NCBI RefSeq assembly: GCF_011420305.2
Contig: NZ_CP061769.1
Location: forward strand, 1,475,001 to 1,539,000
Origin: Nocardioides ochotonae
Lineage (GTDB): Bacteria > Actinomycetota > Actinomycetes > Propionibacteriales > Nocardioidaceae
DNA: 64,000 bases
Reading direction: 5' to 3'
Shown here: positions 45,660-53,774 of the stretch, in pieces
Layout of the letters: each line of letters starts with the position of its first letter
How positions within the stretch are numbered: position 1 is the first letter of the stretch
Notes under the pieces: generated by a model
Database searches by the model: none
The model's input: the letters and a program-made list of their open reading frames with translations, nothing else
Told to the model about the DNA's origin: nothing
Translations under genes and position numbers: made by a program

Positions 45660-46853
45660 ATGGCGGCTGCCGCCTCCCCGCCCGCCGTACCCCCGGGACG
45701 CCTGCAGGGCCACCACGCTGTCGTGGTGAACTGGCGCGACCTCTCCCACTCGCTCGCCGGAGGGTCCGAGCGCTACGCGTGGGAGTACGCCCGCGCGCTC
45801 GCCGAGGCCGGAGCGCGCGTCGAGTTCGTGACCGCCCGCGAGCGCGGCCAGGCCCGCCACGAGGTGCGCGACGGCATCCGGATCCAGCGCGGTGGCGGCC
45901 CCTTCACCTTCTACGTCCATGCCGGCCTGGCGTTGCTGCGCCGGCGTCGCAGCCTCTCGGTCGTGATCGACCCGGAGTGCGGGATCCCGGCCTTCTCCCC
46001 GCTGTTCGTACGCCGCGACACGGTGGTCGTGATGCCGGTGCACCACGTGCACCAGGAGCAGTTCGCCACCTACTTCCCCGCGCCGCTCGCCGCGGTGGGC
46101 CAGTGGCTCGAGCGGGTCGCGATGCGGCGGGTCTACCGCACGCGGCGCACGTTGGCGGTCTCGGAGTCGACCCGCACCGAGATGGTGCGTCAGCTCGGCT
46201 GGCGCGGCGAGGTCGACCTCCTCGCCAACGGCGCCGAGGTGCCCGACCCGACCCTGGTGAGCGCGGAGGACAAGGACCCCGACCGGCTGGTGGTGCTCGG
46301 GCGCCTGGTCCCGCACAAGCGGGTGGACCTGGTGCTGCGCGTCGTCCGCGAGCTGGCGACCGAGCGCCCCGGGCTGCACCTCGACGTGTGCGGCAAGGGC
46401 CCCGACCTGGACCGGCTGGTGCTCCTGGCCGGCGAGCTCGGCATCGCCGACCGGGTGCACTTCCACGGCTTCGTCCCCGAGGAGACCAAGCACGCGGTGC
46501 TGCGCCGCGCCGCGCTGCACGTGTGCGCCTCGGACATCGAGGGGTGGGGCCAGGTGGTCATCGAGGCGGCCGGCTGGGGCGTGCCCACCGTCGCCCGTGA
46601 CGTGCCCGGCCTGCGCGACTCCATCCGCGACGGCGACACCGGCTGGCTGGTGCCCGACGATCCGGACCCCGACCTGGTGGCGGGTCGGCTGGCCGACCGG
46701 GTGCGGGAGGCCCTGAAGGTGCTGGAGGCACCCGAGGAGCGGGCCGTCGTGGTCGGCGCCTGCCAGGAGTGGGCGGCGCGCTTCAGCTGGACGCGCATGC
46801 ACCGCGAGGCGCTCGCCGTGGTCGAGCAGGAGCTGCGCCGGGTCGGTCGCTGA
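45660..46853 (+). CDS. GT4 family glycosyltransferase
   Basis: This 397-residue GT-B transferase has an N-terminal acceptor domain with NWRDLSHSLAGGSERYAWEYARALAEAGARV (read in parts: the GGSERY turn is characteristic). The C-terminal donor domain has VVLGRLVPHKRVDLVLRV and the E-x7-E type motif in SDIEGWGQVVIEAAGWG. It uses a nucleotide-activated sugar in the cytoplasm. It is translationally close to the GT2 gene (3-base gap). It converges with the condensation-type gene, and the two stops are four bases apart. Donor and acceptor are unknown. Confidence 0.9.
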   Translation: MAAAASPPAVPPGRLQGHHAVVVNWRDLSHSLAGGSERYAWEYARALAEAGARVEFVTARERGQARHEVRDGIRIQRGGGPFTFYVHAGLALLRRRRSLSVVIDPECGIPAFSPLFVRRDTVVVMPVHHVHQEQFATYFPAPLAAVGQWLERVAMRRVYRTRRTLAVSESTRTEMVRQLGWRGEVDLLANGAEVPDPTLVSAEDKDPDRLVVLGRLVPHKRVDLVLRVVRELATERPGLHLDVCGKGPDLDRLVLLAGELGIADRVHFHGFVPEETKHAVLRRAALHVCASDIEGWGQVVIEAAGWGVPTVARDVPGLRDSIRDGDTGWLVPDDPDPDLVAGRLADRVREALKVLEAPEERAVVVGACQEWAARFSWTRMHREALAVVEQELRRVGR

Positions 46854-46857
46854 GAGC

Positions 46858-47895
46858 TCAGGCCGGGTCGGTCAGCGAGGCGGCCAGGGCATCGAGGAGC
46901 GCCGCCAGCGACGCGTCGTCCCACTGGCTGCGCCGGGCGCGCAGGCCCAGCACGGTCCGATCCTCGATCCCGACCGCGCCCAGCGACAGCCCGGTCCCGC
47001 CCGCGGTGACCGGGTGGAAGGCCAGATCGGCGACCCCGGGCGCCGTCACCCGGCCCAGGTGGGAGACCAGCATGCTGGAGCCGAGGCGGGGGGCCAGCAC
47101 CCGCAGCGCCGTCTCCACCACGCGGCCGCCGGCCGCGCCGCCGGTCCCGACGGGCGGCTGGGTGGGTGCCTCGCGGACCAGGCGTTCGACGGCCCCGAGG
47201 TCGAGGTCCTCGACGTCGCGCAGCCGCAGCAGCTCGCTGCGGTCCGCGATGCGCGGGGCCGCGCCGGCAGGCGTCTCCTCGCGGCGTGCGGCCCCGATGG
47301 CCACCGCGACGTGCCGGGTACGCCGGCCCGCACCCCGGTTGTGGTGCACGAGCCCCTGGGCTGCGGCGTGCACGAGCCGCGAGGTGCCGTGGTGGCCGGG
47401 CACGCTGGCGACGGCGAAGGCGTCGCCCGGCGCGGGCACGACGCCGGGCAGTGCGGCACGGGCCGGTGGCGCGAACGCGACCTCGCCGAGGCGTCGTACG
47501 GCGGAGCCCAGGAACCCGCCGGCCTGCGGGCGTCCGGTGACCCCGCGAGCGCCGGAGGACACAGCGGTGTCGGTGACCGCAGCCAGGACGTCGAGGAGTC
47601 CGAGACCGTCGACCCAGGCGTGGTGCGCCGAGACGACGAGGCACGGGCCGGCCAGTCCGAGGACGACCGGTGTGCGGTCCTCCTCCGCGAGCCGGGCGCG
47701 CAGCGCGCCCAGGTCGTCCGCGCGCTCCACCGCCCGCTGTCCTGCGGGTCGGGCGTCGGGCCAGTCGTGGTCCGCTGCCAGCCGCTGCAGCCGTTGTCCG
47801 AGCAGGCGGGCCTCGTCGGGGCCCGGAGCGGCGGCGAGGCGTGCGGTGAGCAGGATCCGCCAGCGGATCCGGGGGTCGGCGACCCAGTCGCTCAT
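46858..47895 (-). CDS. Condensation/wax ester synthase-like acyltransferase
   Basis: This 345-residue protein carries the acyltransferase motif HHxxxDG at residues 91-97 (SAHHAWVDGLGLLD), shared by NRPS condensation domains, PapA enzymes and wax ester synthases. The second half (VSHLGRVTAPGVADLAFHPVT) fits the latch region of the fold. It is shorter than typical family members (about 430-460). No signal peptide is visible. ATG at 47895 is 10 bases after the methyltransferase stop and has no ribosome-binding site, so translation may be coupled. Within this locus it may acylate a glycan or glycolipid; that is an inference. Confidence 0.75.
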   Translation of the reverse strand: MSDWVADPRIRWRILLTARLAAAPGPDEARLLGQRLQRLAADHDWPDARPAGQRAVERADDLGALRARLAEEDRTPVVLGLAGPCLVVSAHHAWVDGLGLLDVLAAVTDTAVSSGARGVTGRPQAGGFLGSAVRRLGEVAFAPPARAALPGVVPAPGDAFAVASVPGHHGTSRLVHAAAQGLVHHNRGAGRRTRHVAVAIGAARREETPAGAAPRIADRSELLRLRDVEDLDLGAVERLVREAPTQPPVGTGGAAGGRVVETALRVLAPRLGSSMLVSHLGRVTAPGVADLAFHPVTAGGTGLSLGAVGIEDRTVLGLRARRSQWDDASLAALLDALAASLTDPA

Positions 47896-47905
47896 CGCCG
47901 GGGGA

Positions 47906-48649
47906 TCAGCGCTTGACCGCGCGGGCGACGAGGCTGATGCCGGGCAGTCGCTGGACGGGCAGCACGCGTTCGGCGGCGACGGCGACGCGCAGGCCGGCGT
48001 TGAGCACCGGATGCACCTCCTCCATCTCGCTCTCACTGTCGTTGTTCTTGCGCCGCATCCGGGCGACGGGGCGCAGCAGGACGTTCCACGAGGCGATGTC
48101 GACGACCTCGAGGCCTGCGCCCTCGAGGAGCGCAGCGAGGTCGGCGCGCTCATAGCGACGCAGGTGGCCCAGGGCGACGTCGTGGCCGCTCCACAGCGCC
48201 ATGCTGCAGGGCACTGCGACCAGTGCCCGGCCGCCGGGGCGCAGCACCCGCGCGGTCTCGCGGGCCACGGCCTTGTCGTCCTCGATGTGCTCCCAGGCGT
48301 CGGTCGACATCACCAGGTCCATCGAGGCGTCGGCCACCGGCAGGAGCTGCGCGTCGCCGCGCACCACCTTCAGACCGCGGCCGCGGGCGATGCCCGCCGC
48401 GACGGGGGAGTACTCGATCCCGGTCACGTCCCAGCCGAGGTCCTGCAGAACGCCGGTGTTGCCACCGCCCCCGCAGCCCACGTCGAGCGCACGGCCCGGC
48501 GACAACGGGCGCACCAAGCGCCGCACCAGTGCCCGCCGCTCGGCGTACCACCAGTGCTTCTTCTCCAAGGCCGCCGACTTGCGGATCTCCTGCGCGTCCA
48601 CGCTGCGGAACACTACTGGTCGCCGGCCCGGATGGAGGCCGGATGACAC
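47906..48649 (-). CDS. Class I SAM-dependent methyltransferase
   Basis: This 247-residue protein has the Methyltransf_11 core: motif I ALDVGCGGGGNTG (near residue 55), GIEYSPVA, MSTDAWEHIEDD (motif with acidic pair) and RVLRPGGRALVAVP. The EKKHWWYAERRALV N-terminus is common in methyltransferases of glycan clusters. The start is uncertain: GTG at 48649 lies inside an inverted repeat, and GTG at 48613 (VFRSVDAQEI) is a good alternative. It is divergent from the DUF3068 gene and precedes the acyltransferase gene on the same strand. The methyl acceptor is unknown. Confidence 0.85.
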   Translation of the reverse strand: MSSGLHPGRRPVVFRSVDAQEIRKSAALEKKHWWYAERRALVRRLVRPLSPGRALDVGCGGGGNTGVLQDLGWDVTGIEYSPVAAGIARGRGLKVVRGDAQLLPVADASMDLVMSTDAWEHIEDDKAVARETARVLRPGGRALVAVPCSMALWSGHDVALGHLRRYERADLAALLEGAGLEVVDIASWNVLLRPVARMRRKNNDSESEMEEVHPVLNAGLRVAVAAERVLPVQRLPGISLVARAVKR

Positions 48650-48684
48650 GCGTCAAAACCGAACCGGCGAGTACATGACGCGTG
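48647..48684. promoter_or_regulatory. Inverted repeat in the divergent methyltransferase/DUF3068 region
   Basis: CACGCGTCA (48647-48655) and TGACGCGTG (48676-48684) form a perfect 9-bp inverted repeat with a 20-base spacer. Each arm holds the palindrome ACGCGT, with centres 30 bases apart, about three helical turns. It lies between divergent genes and may be an operator. Confidence 0.45.
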
Positions 48685-48756
48685 AGTAACATCCCTGCTA
48701 CTGTTCCGCCGGGCCGCGTGACGTCTGTCACCCGGCGGGAGAGAAGGGGAGCTTTC

Positions 48757-49764
48757 ATGCGTCGAGTTGTTCCAGCCGTCCTCGTGGGACTGGGGGTGTT
48801 CCTCCTCGTGGCGGCAGCGCTCCTGAAGTTCTACGCCTACCCCAAGCTCGCGGTCGCCCCGATCGACCAGAACAGCGAGACGACGCTGACGGCCGAGGAC
48901 GCGGTCATCTTCGACACCGACCCCGCGATGCTGACCGAGGTCGTGGTCGACCTCACGGCCGTCTCCACCACGCGCGGTGACGTCGACGCCAGCCGCGAGG
49001 CCAGCGACGACAGGGGCGAGGACATCCGTGTCTGGGCCGACACCCAGACGATCACCTCCGACGACGGCGTGGTCCGCTCGAAGAGCCGGGGCCGTGCCGC
49101 CTTCGACGCCTTCACGGGCGAGGCGGTCGACTGCTGCGGCTCCTTCAGTGAGACCACCGAGGACGAGCGCACCTCCGTCGTGCGCGAGGGGCTCGTCTAC
49201 AAGTTCCCCTTCGGCACCGAGAAGGAGACCTACGACTGGTGGGACGGCACCGCCGGCACCACCGTCCCGGCCGAGTTCGTCGAGGAGACCGACGTCGACG
49301 GCCTCGACGTCTACAAGTTCGAGGCCGAGCTGGAGCCCACGGTCGTGGGCACCCGCGAGGTCCCGGCCTCCGTGGTGGGCGAGCGCGGCTCGGACAGCAT
49401 CGAGGCCGACGTCGTGTACGCCAACAAGCGGACCTTCTTCGTGGAGCCGGTCACCGGTGCGGTGATCGACCGCACCGAGGAGCAGCGCTCCATCCTGGCC
49501 ATCGACGGTGAGGAGCGGGCGACCACCACCGAGGCCGACCTCAGCTTCACCGACGAGCAGGTCGCCAAGAACGTCGACGAGTACGAGAGCAAGGCCTCGC
49601 TGCTCTCCATGGTCAACGGCCTGTTCCCGATCCTCGGCCTGGTCCTCGGACTGATCCTGATCGCCCTCGGCCTCGTGCTCGGGCGCCGTGACGCCGCGGC
49701 CGCCCCGGCTCGGACCGGCGCGACGAAGGACGACGGCACGCACCGCGAGACCACCAAGGTCTGA
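48757..49764 (+). CDS. DUF3068 (PorA-type) membrane-anchored protein
   Basis: This 335-residue protein has an N-terminal membrane segment (VVPAVLVGLGVFLLVAAALL), a large exported middle domain and a second membrane segment near residues 285-310. The domain has family-like strands DIRVWADTQT, GLVYKFPFGTEKETYDWWDG and TYNxR-like ADVVYANKRTFFVEPVTGAVID. These features fit DUF3068, annotated as PorA-family in actinobacteria. It often occurs near envelope glycosyltransferases. AAGGGGAG precedes the ATG at 48757; an in-frame upstream extension has no family similarity. The molecular role is unknown. Confidence 0.85.
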   Translation: MRRVVPAVLVGLGVFLLVAAALLKFYAYPKLAVAPIDQNSETTLTAEDAVIFDTDPAMLTEVVVDLTAVSTTRGDVDASREASDDRGEDIRVWADTQTITSDDGVVRSKSRGRAAFDAFTGEAVDCCGSFSETTEDERTSVVREGLVYKFPFGTEKETYDWWDGTAGTTVPAEFVEETDVDGLDVYKFEAELEPTVVGTREVPASVVGERGSDSIEADVVYANKRTFFVEPVTGAVIDRTEEQRSILAIDGEERATTTEADLSFTDEQVAKNVDEYESKASLLSMVNGLFPILGLVLGLILIALGLVLGRRDAAAAPARTGATKDDGTHRETTKV

Positions 49765-49779
49765 TCCACAGCACACCAG

Positions 49780-49813
49780 GAACGGGGCGGGGCCAGGAGG
49801 CCTCGCCCCGTTC
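49780..49813 (+). terminator. Terminator after the DUF3068 gene
   Basis: GAACGGGGCG pairs with CGCCCCGTTC, with a further GGCC/GGCC pairing around an AGGA loop. It lies 15 bases after the stop. Confidence 0.7.
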
Positions 49814-49866
49814 TGTGTCCGGTGGCGGTCGGTGGGGCAGCGCTCGCCCGCGCCGCCCCGTGGTGG

Positions 49867-50724
49867 CTAGGCGGGCAGGTCGGCCCCGAAGATCGCGGTG
49901 CCCGGGGTGAACCGCCCGCGGGTCGCCGACCACCCGCCCCACACCCGGTCGTGCCCGGCCGGCCACTCGGGCTCCAGCAGCGTGGTGATCCGGAACCCGG
50001 CGCCGGCCAGCAGCGTCACCCAGTCGCCCAGGGTGCGGTGGTGCTCCACGTAGGAGACCTGCCCGGTGGCGTCGTCGACCTCGACGTACGGCGTGCGGTC
50101 CCAGTAGGGCTGGCTGGCGACCAGGCCCGCCTCGCCGGGGTCATCGGGGAACATCCACCGCGTGGGGTGGGTGATCGAGAAGGCGAAGCGACCGCCCGGG
50201 CGCAGCACCCGCGCGGCCTCGGCGACCGCGACGTCGATGTCGCGCACGAACTGCAGGGCGCCGAACGAGGAGAAGACGATGTCGAAGGAGCCGTCCGCGA
50301 ACGGCAGGTCCGTCGCGGTGCCCAGCACCGACGGCACCGCGACCCCGGACTCGGCGTCGATGCGGCGCGAGTGCTGGAGCTGGCGCAGCGACAGGTCGAT
50401 GCCGTAGGCGCGACCGCCCTGGGTGCGGATCCACCGCGAGCACTGGCCGGCCCCGGAGCCCACCTCGAGCACATCGCGGCCGGCGACCGGTCCCAGCACA
50501 CAGGCGGTGGACTCGGTGAGGCCCTCAGGGCCCCAGACGAAGCCGGTGTCGCCGAGGAACTCGCCGTGGGTCGCCTGGTACTCGTCGGCGTAGCGATCCC
50601 AGTCCGGACCGTTGGCGTGCCGGGACTCCGACTCGCTGACGGCCCGGCGCTCGACGCGCACCGGCGGGAGCGGAGGATGATGACGGGAGTCGGGTGCGGC
50701 GGGGTTGCCCGCAGGACTGCTCAC
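49867..50724 (-). CDS. Class I SAM-dependent methyltransferase
   Basis: This 285-residue protein has a Pro-rich N-terminal tail (about 35 residues) and a Methyltransf_11 core: DVLEVGSGAGQCSRWI (motif I), YGIDLSLRQL, DLPFADGSFDIVFSSFGALQFV and RVLRPGGRFAFSITHP. It is similar to small-molecule methyltransferases of actinobacteria. The GTG at 50724 has TACCTT six bases upstream, suggesting a leaderless mRNA. It is divergent from rpsA. It may or may not belong to the envelope block; no substrate is evident. Confidence 0.87.
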   Translation of the reverse strand: MSSPAGNPAAPDSRHHPPLPPVRVERRAVSESESRHANGPDWDRYADEYQATHGEFLGDTGFVWGPEGLTESTACVLGPVAGRDVLEVGSGAGQCSRWIRTQGGRAYGIDLSLRQLQHSRRIDAESGVAVPSVLGTATDLPFADGSFDIVFSSFGALQFVRDIDVAVAEAARVLRPGGRFAFSITHPTRWMFPDDPGEAGLVASQPYWDRTPYVEVDDATGQVSYVEHHRTLGDWVTLLAGAGFRITTLLEPEWPAGHDRVWGGWSATRGRFTPGTAIFGADLPA

Positions 50725-50730
50725 GACACG

Positions 50731-50736
50731 AAGGTA
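50731..50736 (-). promoter_or_regulatory. -10 element of the methyltransferase gene (leaderless promoter)
   Basis: On the minus strand TACCTT is followed by 6 bases and GTG. There is no Shine-Dalgarno sequence in between. Confidence 0.5.
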
Positions 50737-50767
50737 ATACGTGCCGCGGGCAGCCGTGGCGCCCGGG

Positions 50768-50798
50768 TTGGACGGCAGCGCCGCGGGCGGCGTACGCT
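50768..50798 (+). promoter_or_regulatory. Probable rpsA promoter with long leader
   Basis: TTGGAC (50768-50773) lies 19 bases before TACGCT (50793-50798), a fair housekeeping-type promoter. The resulting leader is about 145 bases. Long leaders are common for ribosomal protein S1 genes and may serve feedback control, which is not shown here. Confidence 0.45.
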
Positions 50799-50951
50799 GG
50801 CGGTTGCGCCAGAGGTCTGCCTGCGTCCCGGACGGAGTGGACTCTCGCTCGCTATCACCGCGTCCCCTCGGGAGCGCTTCTCGATCGGTAGTGAAACCGG
50901 CCTTCGCGCGTGCCCGCACGACTTTCTGCCCACCAAGGAAATACTTCCCTT

Positions 50952-52430
50952 ATGACGAGCACCATCTCCGCTCTTCCGGACTACGACGCGCCTCAGGTCG
51001 CGATCAACGACATCGGGTCCGAAGAGGACTTCCTCGCCGCCATCGACGCGACGATCAAGTACTTCAATGACGGCGACATCGTCTCCGGCACGATCGTCAA
51101 GGTCGACCGCGACGAGGTCCTGCTTGACATCGGCTACAAGACCGAGGGCGTCATCCCCTCGCGCGAGCTGTCGATCAAGCACGACGTCGACCCGTCCGAG
51201 GTCGTCTCGGTCGGTGACGAGGTCGAGGCCCTGGTCCTCCAGAAGGAGGACAAGGAAGGCCGCCTGATCCTGTCCAAGAAGCGCGCTCAGTACGAGCGTG
51301 CCTGGGGCACCATCGAGCAGGTCAAGGAGGAGGACGGCGTCGTCGAGGGCACCGTCATCGAGGTCGTCAAGGGCGGCCTCATCCTCGACATCGGCCTGCG
51401 CGGCTTCCTGCCCGCCTCGCTGGTGGAGATGCGTCGCGTCCGCGACCTGCAGCCCTACGTGGGTCAGACCCTCGAGGCCAAGATCATCGAGCTCGACAAG
51501 AACCGCAACAACGTGGTCCTGTCGCGCCGTGCCTGGCTCGAGCAGACCCAGTCCGAGGTTCGCCACGGCTTCCTGACCCAGCTCCAGAAGGGTCAGATCC
51601 GCAAGGGCGTCGTCTCCTCGATCGTCAACTTCGGTGCGTTCGTGGACCTCGGCGGCGTCGACGGCCTCGTGCACGTCTCCGAGCTGTCGTGGAAGCACAT
51701 CGACCACCCCTCCGAGGTCGTCGCCGTGGGCGACGAGGTCACCGTCGAGGTTCTCGACGTGGACATGGAGCGCGAGCGGGTCTCCCTGTCGCTCAAGGCG
51801 ACGCAGGAGGACCCGTGGCAGCACTTCGCCCGGACCCACCAGATCGGCCAGATCGTGCCGGGCAAGGTCACCAAGCTGGTGCCCTTCGGCTCGTTCGTCC
51901 GTGTCGAGGAGGGCATCGAGGGCCTGGTCCACATCTCCGAGCTGGCCGAGCGCCACGTGGAGATCCCGGAGCAGGTCGTCCAGGTCAACGACGACGTCAT
52001 GGTCAAGATCATCGACATCGACCTCGAGCGTCGTCGGATCTCGCTGTCGCTGAAGCAGGCCAACGAGACCGCTGTGGCGACCGACGTCGACGAGTTCGAC
52101 CCGACGCTGTACGGCATGCCGGCGACCTACGACGAGCAGGGCAACTACGTCTACCCCGAGGGCTTCGACCCCGAGACCGGCGAGTGGCTCGAGGGCTTCG
52201 AGGACCAGCGCGCGGTCTGGGAGGACCAGTACGCCAAGGCGCACGCCCGCTGGGAGGCCCACGTCAAGCAGCAGGCCGAGGCCCGCAAGGCCGAGGCCGA
52301 GGCCGGCGAGGCCACCTCGTACTCCTCCTCGGCCGAGGTCGAGACCAGCGAGGAGACCGGCGGCGGTTCGCTCGCCTCGGACGAGGCGCTGCAGGCGCTT
52401 CGCGAGAAGCTCACCGGCGGCAGCAACTGA
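50952..52430 (+). CDS. rpsA: 30S ribosomal protein S1
   Basis: This 492-residue protein helps load mRNA on the ribosome. Four S1 (OB-fold) domains are visible, beginning near residues 35 (GDIVSGTIVKVDRDEVLLDIG), 120 (VVEGTVIEVVKGGLILDIG), 205 (KGVVSSIVNFGAFVDLGG) and 290 (PGKVTKLVPFGSFVRVEEG). The C-terminal tail is acidic and disordered, with a YDEQGNYVYPEGFDPETGEW element found in actinobacterial S1. ATG at 50952 follows AAGGAA at 11-base spacing. An 18-bp terminator follows the stop. Identity is certain. Confidence 0.97.
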   Translation: MTSTISALPDYDAPQVAINDIGSEEDFLAAIDATIKYFNDGDIVSGTIVKVDRDEVLLDIGYKTEGVIPSRELSIKHDVDPSEVVSVGDEVEALVLQKEDKEGRLILSKKRAQYERAWGTIEQVKEEDGVVEGTVIEVVKGGLILDIGLRGFLPASLVEMRRVRDLQPYVGQTLEAKIIELDKNRNNVVLSRRAWLEQTQSEVRHGFLTQLQKGQIRKGVVSSIVNFGAFVDLGGVDGLVHVSELSWKHIDHPSEVVAVGDEVTVEVLDVDMERERVSLSLKATQEDPWQHFARTHQIGQIVPGKVTKLVPFGSFVRVEEGIEGLVHISELAERHVEIPEQVVQVNDDVMVKIIDIDLERRRISLSLKQANETAVATDVDEFDPTLYGMPATYDEQGNYVYPEGFDPETGEWLEGFEDQRAVWEDQYAKAHARWEAHVKQQAEARKAEAEAGEATSYSSSAEVETSEETGGGSLASDEALQALREKLTGGSN

Positions 52431-52460
52431 TCCGCTGAACCACCGCTTCACCAGCTGAAC

Positions 52461-52500
52461 CACCGAGGCCCGGTCACCGCGAGGTGACCGGGCCTCGGTG
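52461..52500. terminator. Terminator after rpsA
   Basis: An 18-bp perfect stem (CACCGAGGCCCGGTCACC and complement) with a GCGA tetraloop lies 30 bases after the rpsA stop. The convergent AraC gene ends 33 bases further on, so the hairpin may serve both. Confidence 0.85.
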
Positions 52501-52533
52501 CGTCTGCGGCCGGCGACCGACGTGCGCGGTGCC

Positions 52534-53481
52534 TCAGCAGGCGAAGCGGCGGCGGTACTGCTGCGGGCTCAGGCCGCGCGCGCGGGTGAAGTGCAGGCGC
52601 ATGTTGGCGGCGTTGCCGAAGCCGACGTCGGCGGCGATCCGGTCGATGGTGTGGTCGGTGCGCTCGAGCAGCTGCTCGGCGCGCAGCAGTCGCTGGGCGG
52701 TGATCCAGGCGTGCGGCGTCGCGCCGACCTCGGCACGGAACCGGCGCGCGAAGGTGCGCGGGGACATCAGGGCGCGGTGTGCGAGCGTGGCGACGTCGAG
52801 CTCGCGGTGCAGATTGTCCAGGATCCACTGCTGGAGCTTCCCGAAGCTCTCCACGCGCAGCTCGGGCACCGGCCGCTCGATGAACTGGGCCTGACCGCCC
52901 TCGCGCTGCGGCGGCACCACCATGCGTCGCGCGATGCTCGAGGCCACCGCTGCCCCGTGCTCCTGACGCCACACGTGCAGGGAGGCATCGATGCTGGCGG
53001 CGGTGCCGGCGCTGGTGACCACCTGCCCCGAGTCGACGTGGAGGACCTCGGGCACCACCTTCGCGCGCGGGAAGCGGCGGGCGAGGGCGGCGGTGTAGCG
53101 CCAGTGGGTCGTGCACTCGCGGCCGTCGAGGAGCCCGGCCTCGCCGAGCACGAAGGCGCCCGTGCACATCGACATCAACCGGGCGCCACGGTCGTGGGCG
53201 GCCCGGATCGACTCGAGGACGGGCGGCGGGACGTTCTCGGCGAGCCCCTCGGTCGGCAGGACGACCACCAGATCTGCCTGGGCCGTCCGGGTGAGGTCGT
53301 GGTCCACGCCGATCGTGAACCCGGCGCCGGTGCGGACGGGGCCCGGGACCGCCGCGCACAGGGCGAAGTCCAGCACCGGCAACCCGTCGTCGCTGCGGTC
53401 GCTGCCGAAGGCCTCGCACGCGACCCCGAGCTCGAACGCCGTGACGCCGTCGTAGGTGATCACGGCCACATCGGTGAGCAT
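52534..53481 (-). CDS. AraC-family regulator with DJ-1/PfpI-type N-terminal domain
   Basis: This 315-residue regulator is of the GATase1-like AraC group (FtrA, CdhR, ArgR types). The N-terminal 180 residues form a DJ-1/PfpI fold with ITYDGVTAFELGVACEAFG and the nucleophile-elbow stretch LMSMCTGAFVLGEAGLLDG. The C-terminal 100 residues hold two helix-turn-helix units with ELDVATLAHRALMSPRTFARRF and the AraC signature IDRIAADVGFGNAANMRLHF. The ATG at 53481 is preceded at 6 bases by CATGCT, a possible -10. The ligand and target genes are unknown. Confidence 0.92.
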   Translation of the reverse strand: MLTDVAVITYDGVTAFELGVACEAFGSDRSDDGLPVLDFALCAAVPGPVRTGAGFTIGVDHDLTRTAQADLVVVLPTEGLAENVPPPVLESIRAAHDRGARLMSMCTGAFVLGEAGLLDGRECTTHWRYTAALARRFPRAKVVPEVLHVDSGQVVTSAGTAASIDASLHVWRQEHGAAVASSIARRMVVPPQREGGQAQFIERPVPELRVESFGKLQQWILDNLHRELDVATLAHRALMSPRTFARRFRAEVGATPHAWITAQRLLRAEQLLERTDHTIDRIAADVGFGNAANMRLHFTRARGLSPQQYRRRFAC

Positions 53482-53574
53482 CGGTCCAGCATGCCACGGG
53501 GGTGGCAGGAAATCGAGGGACCATGACAGGGCAGCCACTCGTGGCCGGATCCGGCGGAGCGAAGACTTGCTGCC

Positions 53575-53721
53575 ATGACCTTCTTGATGCTGCTCCTCGT
53601 GCTCGCGGTGGTGCTCGTGGTCGGTGGGCTCCGGGTGGTCGCGCGCGACCCCCGGGGCACGCTCCCGCCGCCGTCCTCGCGCGCGCAGGACCCGCAGTTT
53701 CGGGCCCCCCGCGCCCGCTGA
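53575..53721 (+). CDS. Possible small single-helix membrane protein
   Basis: A 48-codon frame encodes MTFLMLLLVLAVVLVVGG followed by a basic, proline-rich tail (RDPRGTL, RAPRAR). The N-terminal part would form one membrane helix. No ribosome-binding site is close, but AAGACT lies seven bases before the ATG, so a leaderless mRNA is possible. It sits between the divergent AraC gene and the metallophosphoesterase gene and ends 53 bases before the latter. Similar tiny membrane proteins are common, and the call rests on composition only. Confidence 0.45.
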   Translation: MTFLMLLLVLAVVLVVGGLRVVARDPRGTLPPPSSRAQDPQFRAPRAR

Positions 53722-53774
53722 CGCCACCGACCCCGGCGGGCGTCGGCGGTTGCTCGGGCGAGCATGATCTGTCC

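Noticed and set aside
48682-48756. Longer N-terminus for the DUF3068 protein beginning at GTG 48682
   Set aside because: The extra 25 residues are charged and unlike the family. The ATG at 48757 has AAGGGGAG and begins directly with the membrane anchor.
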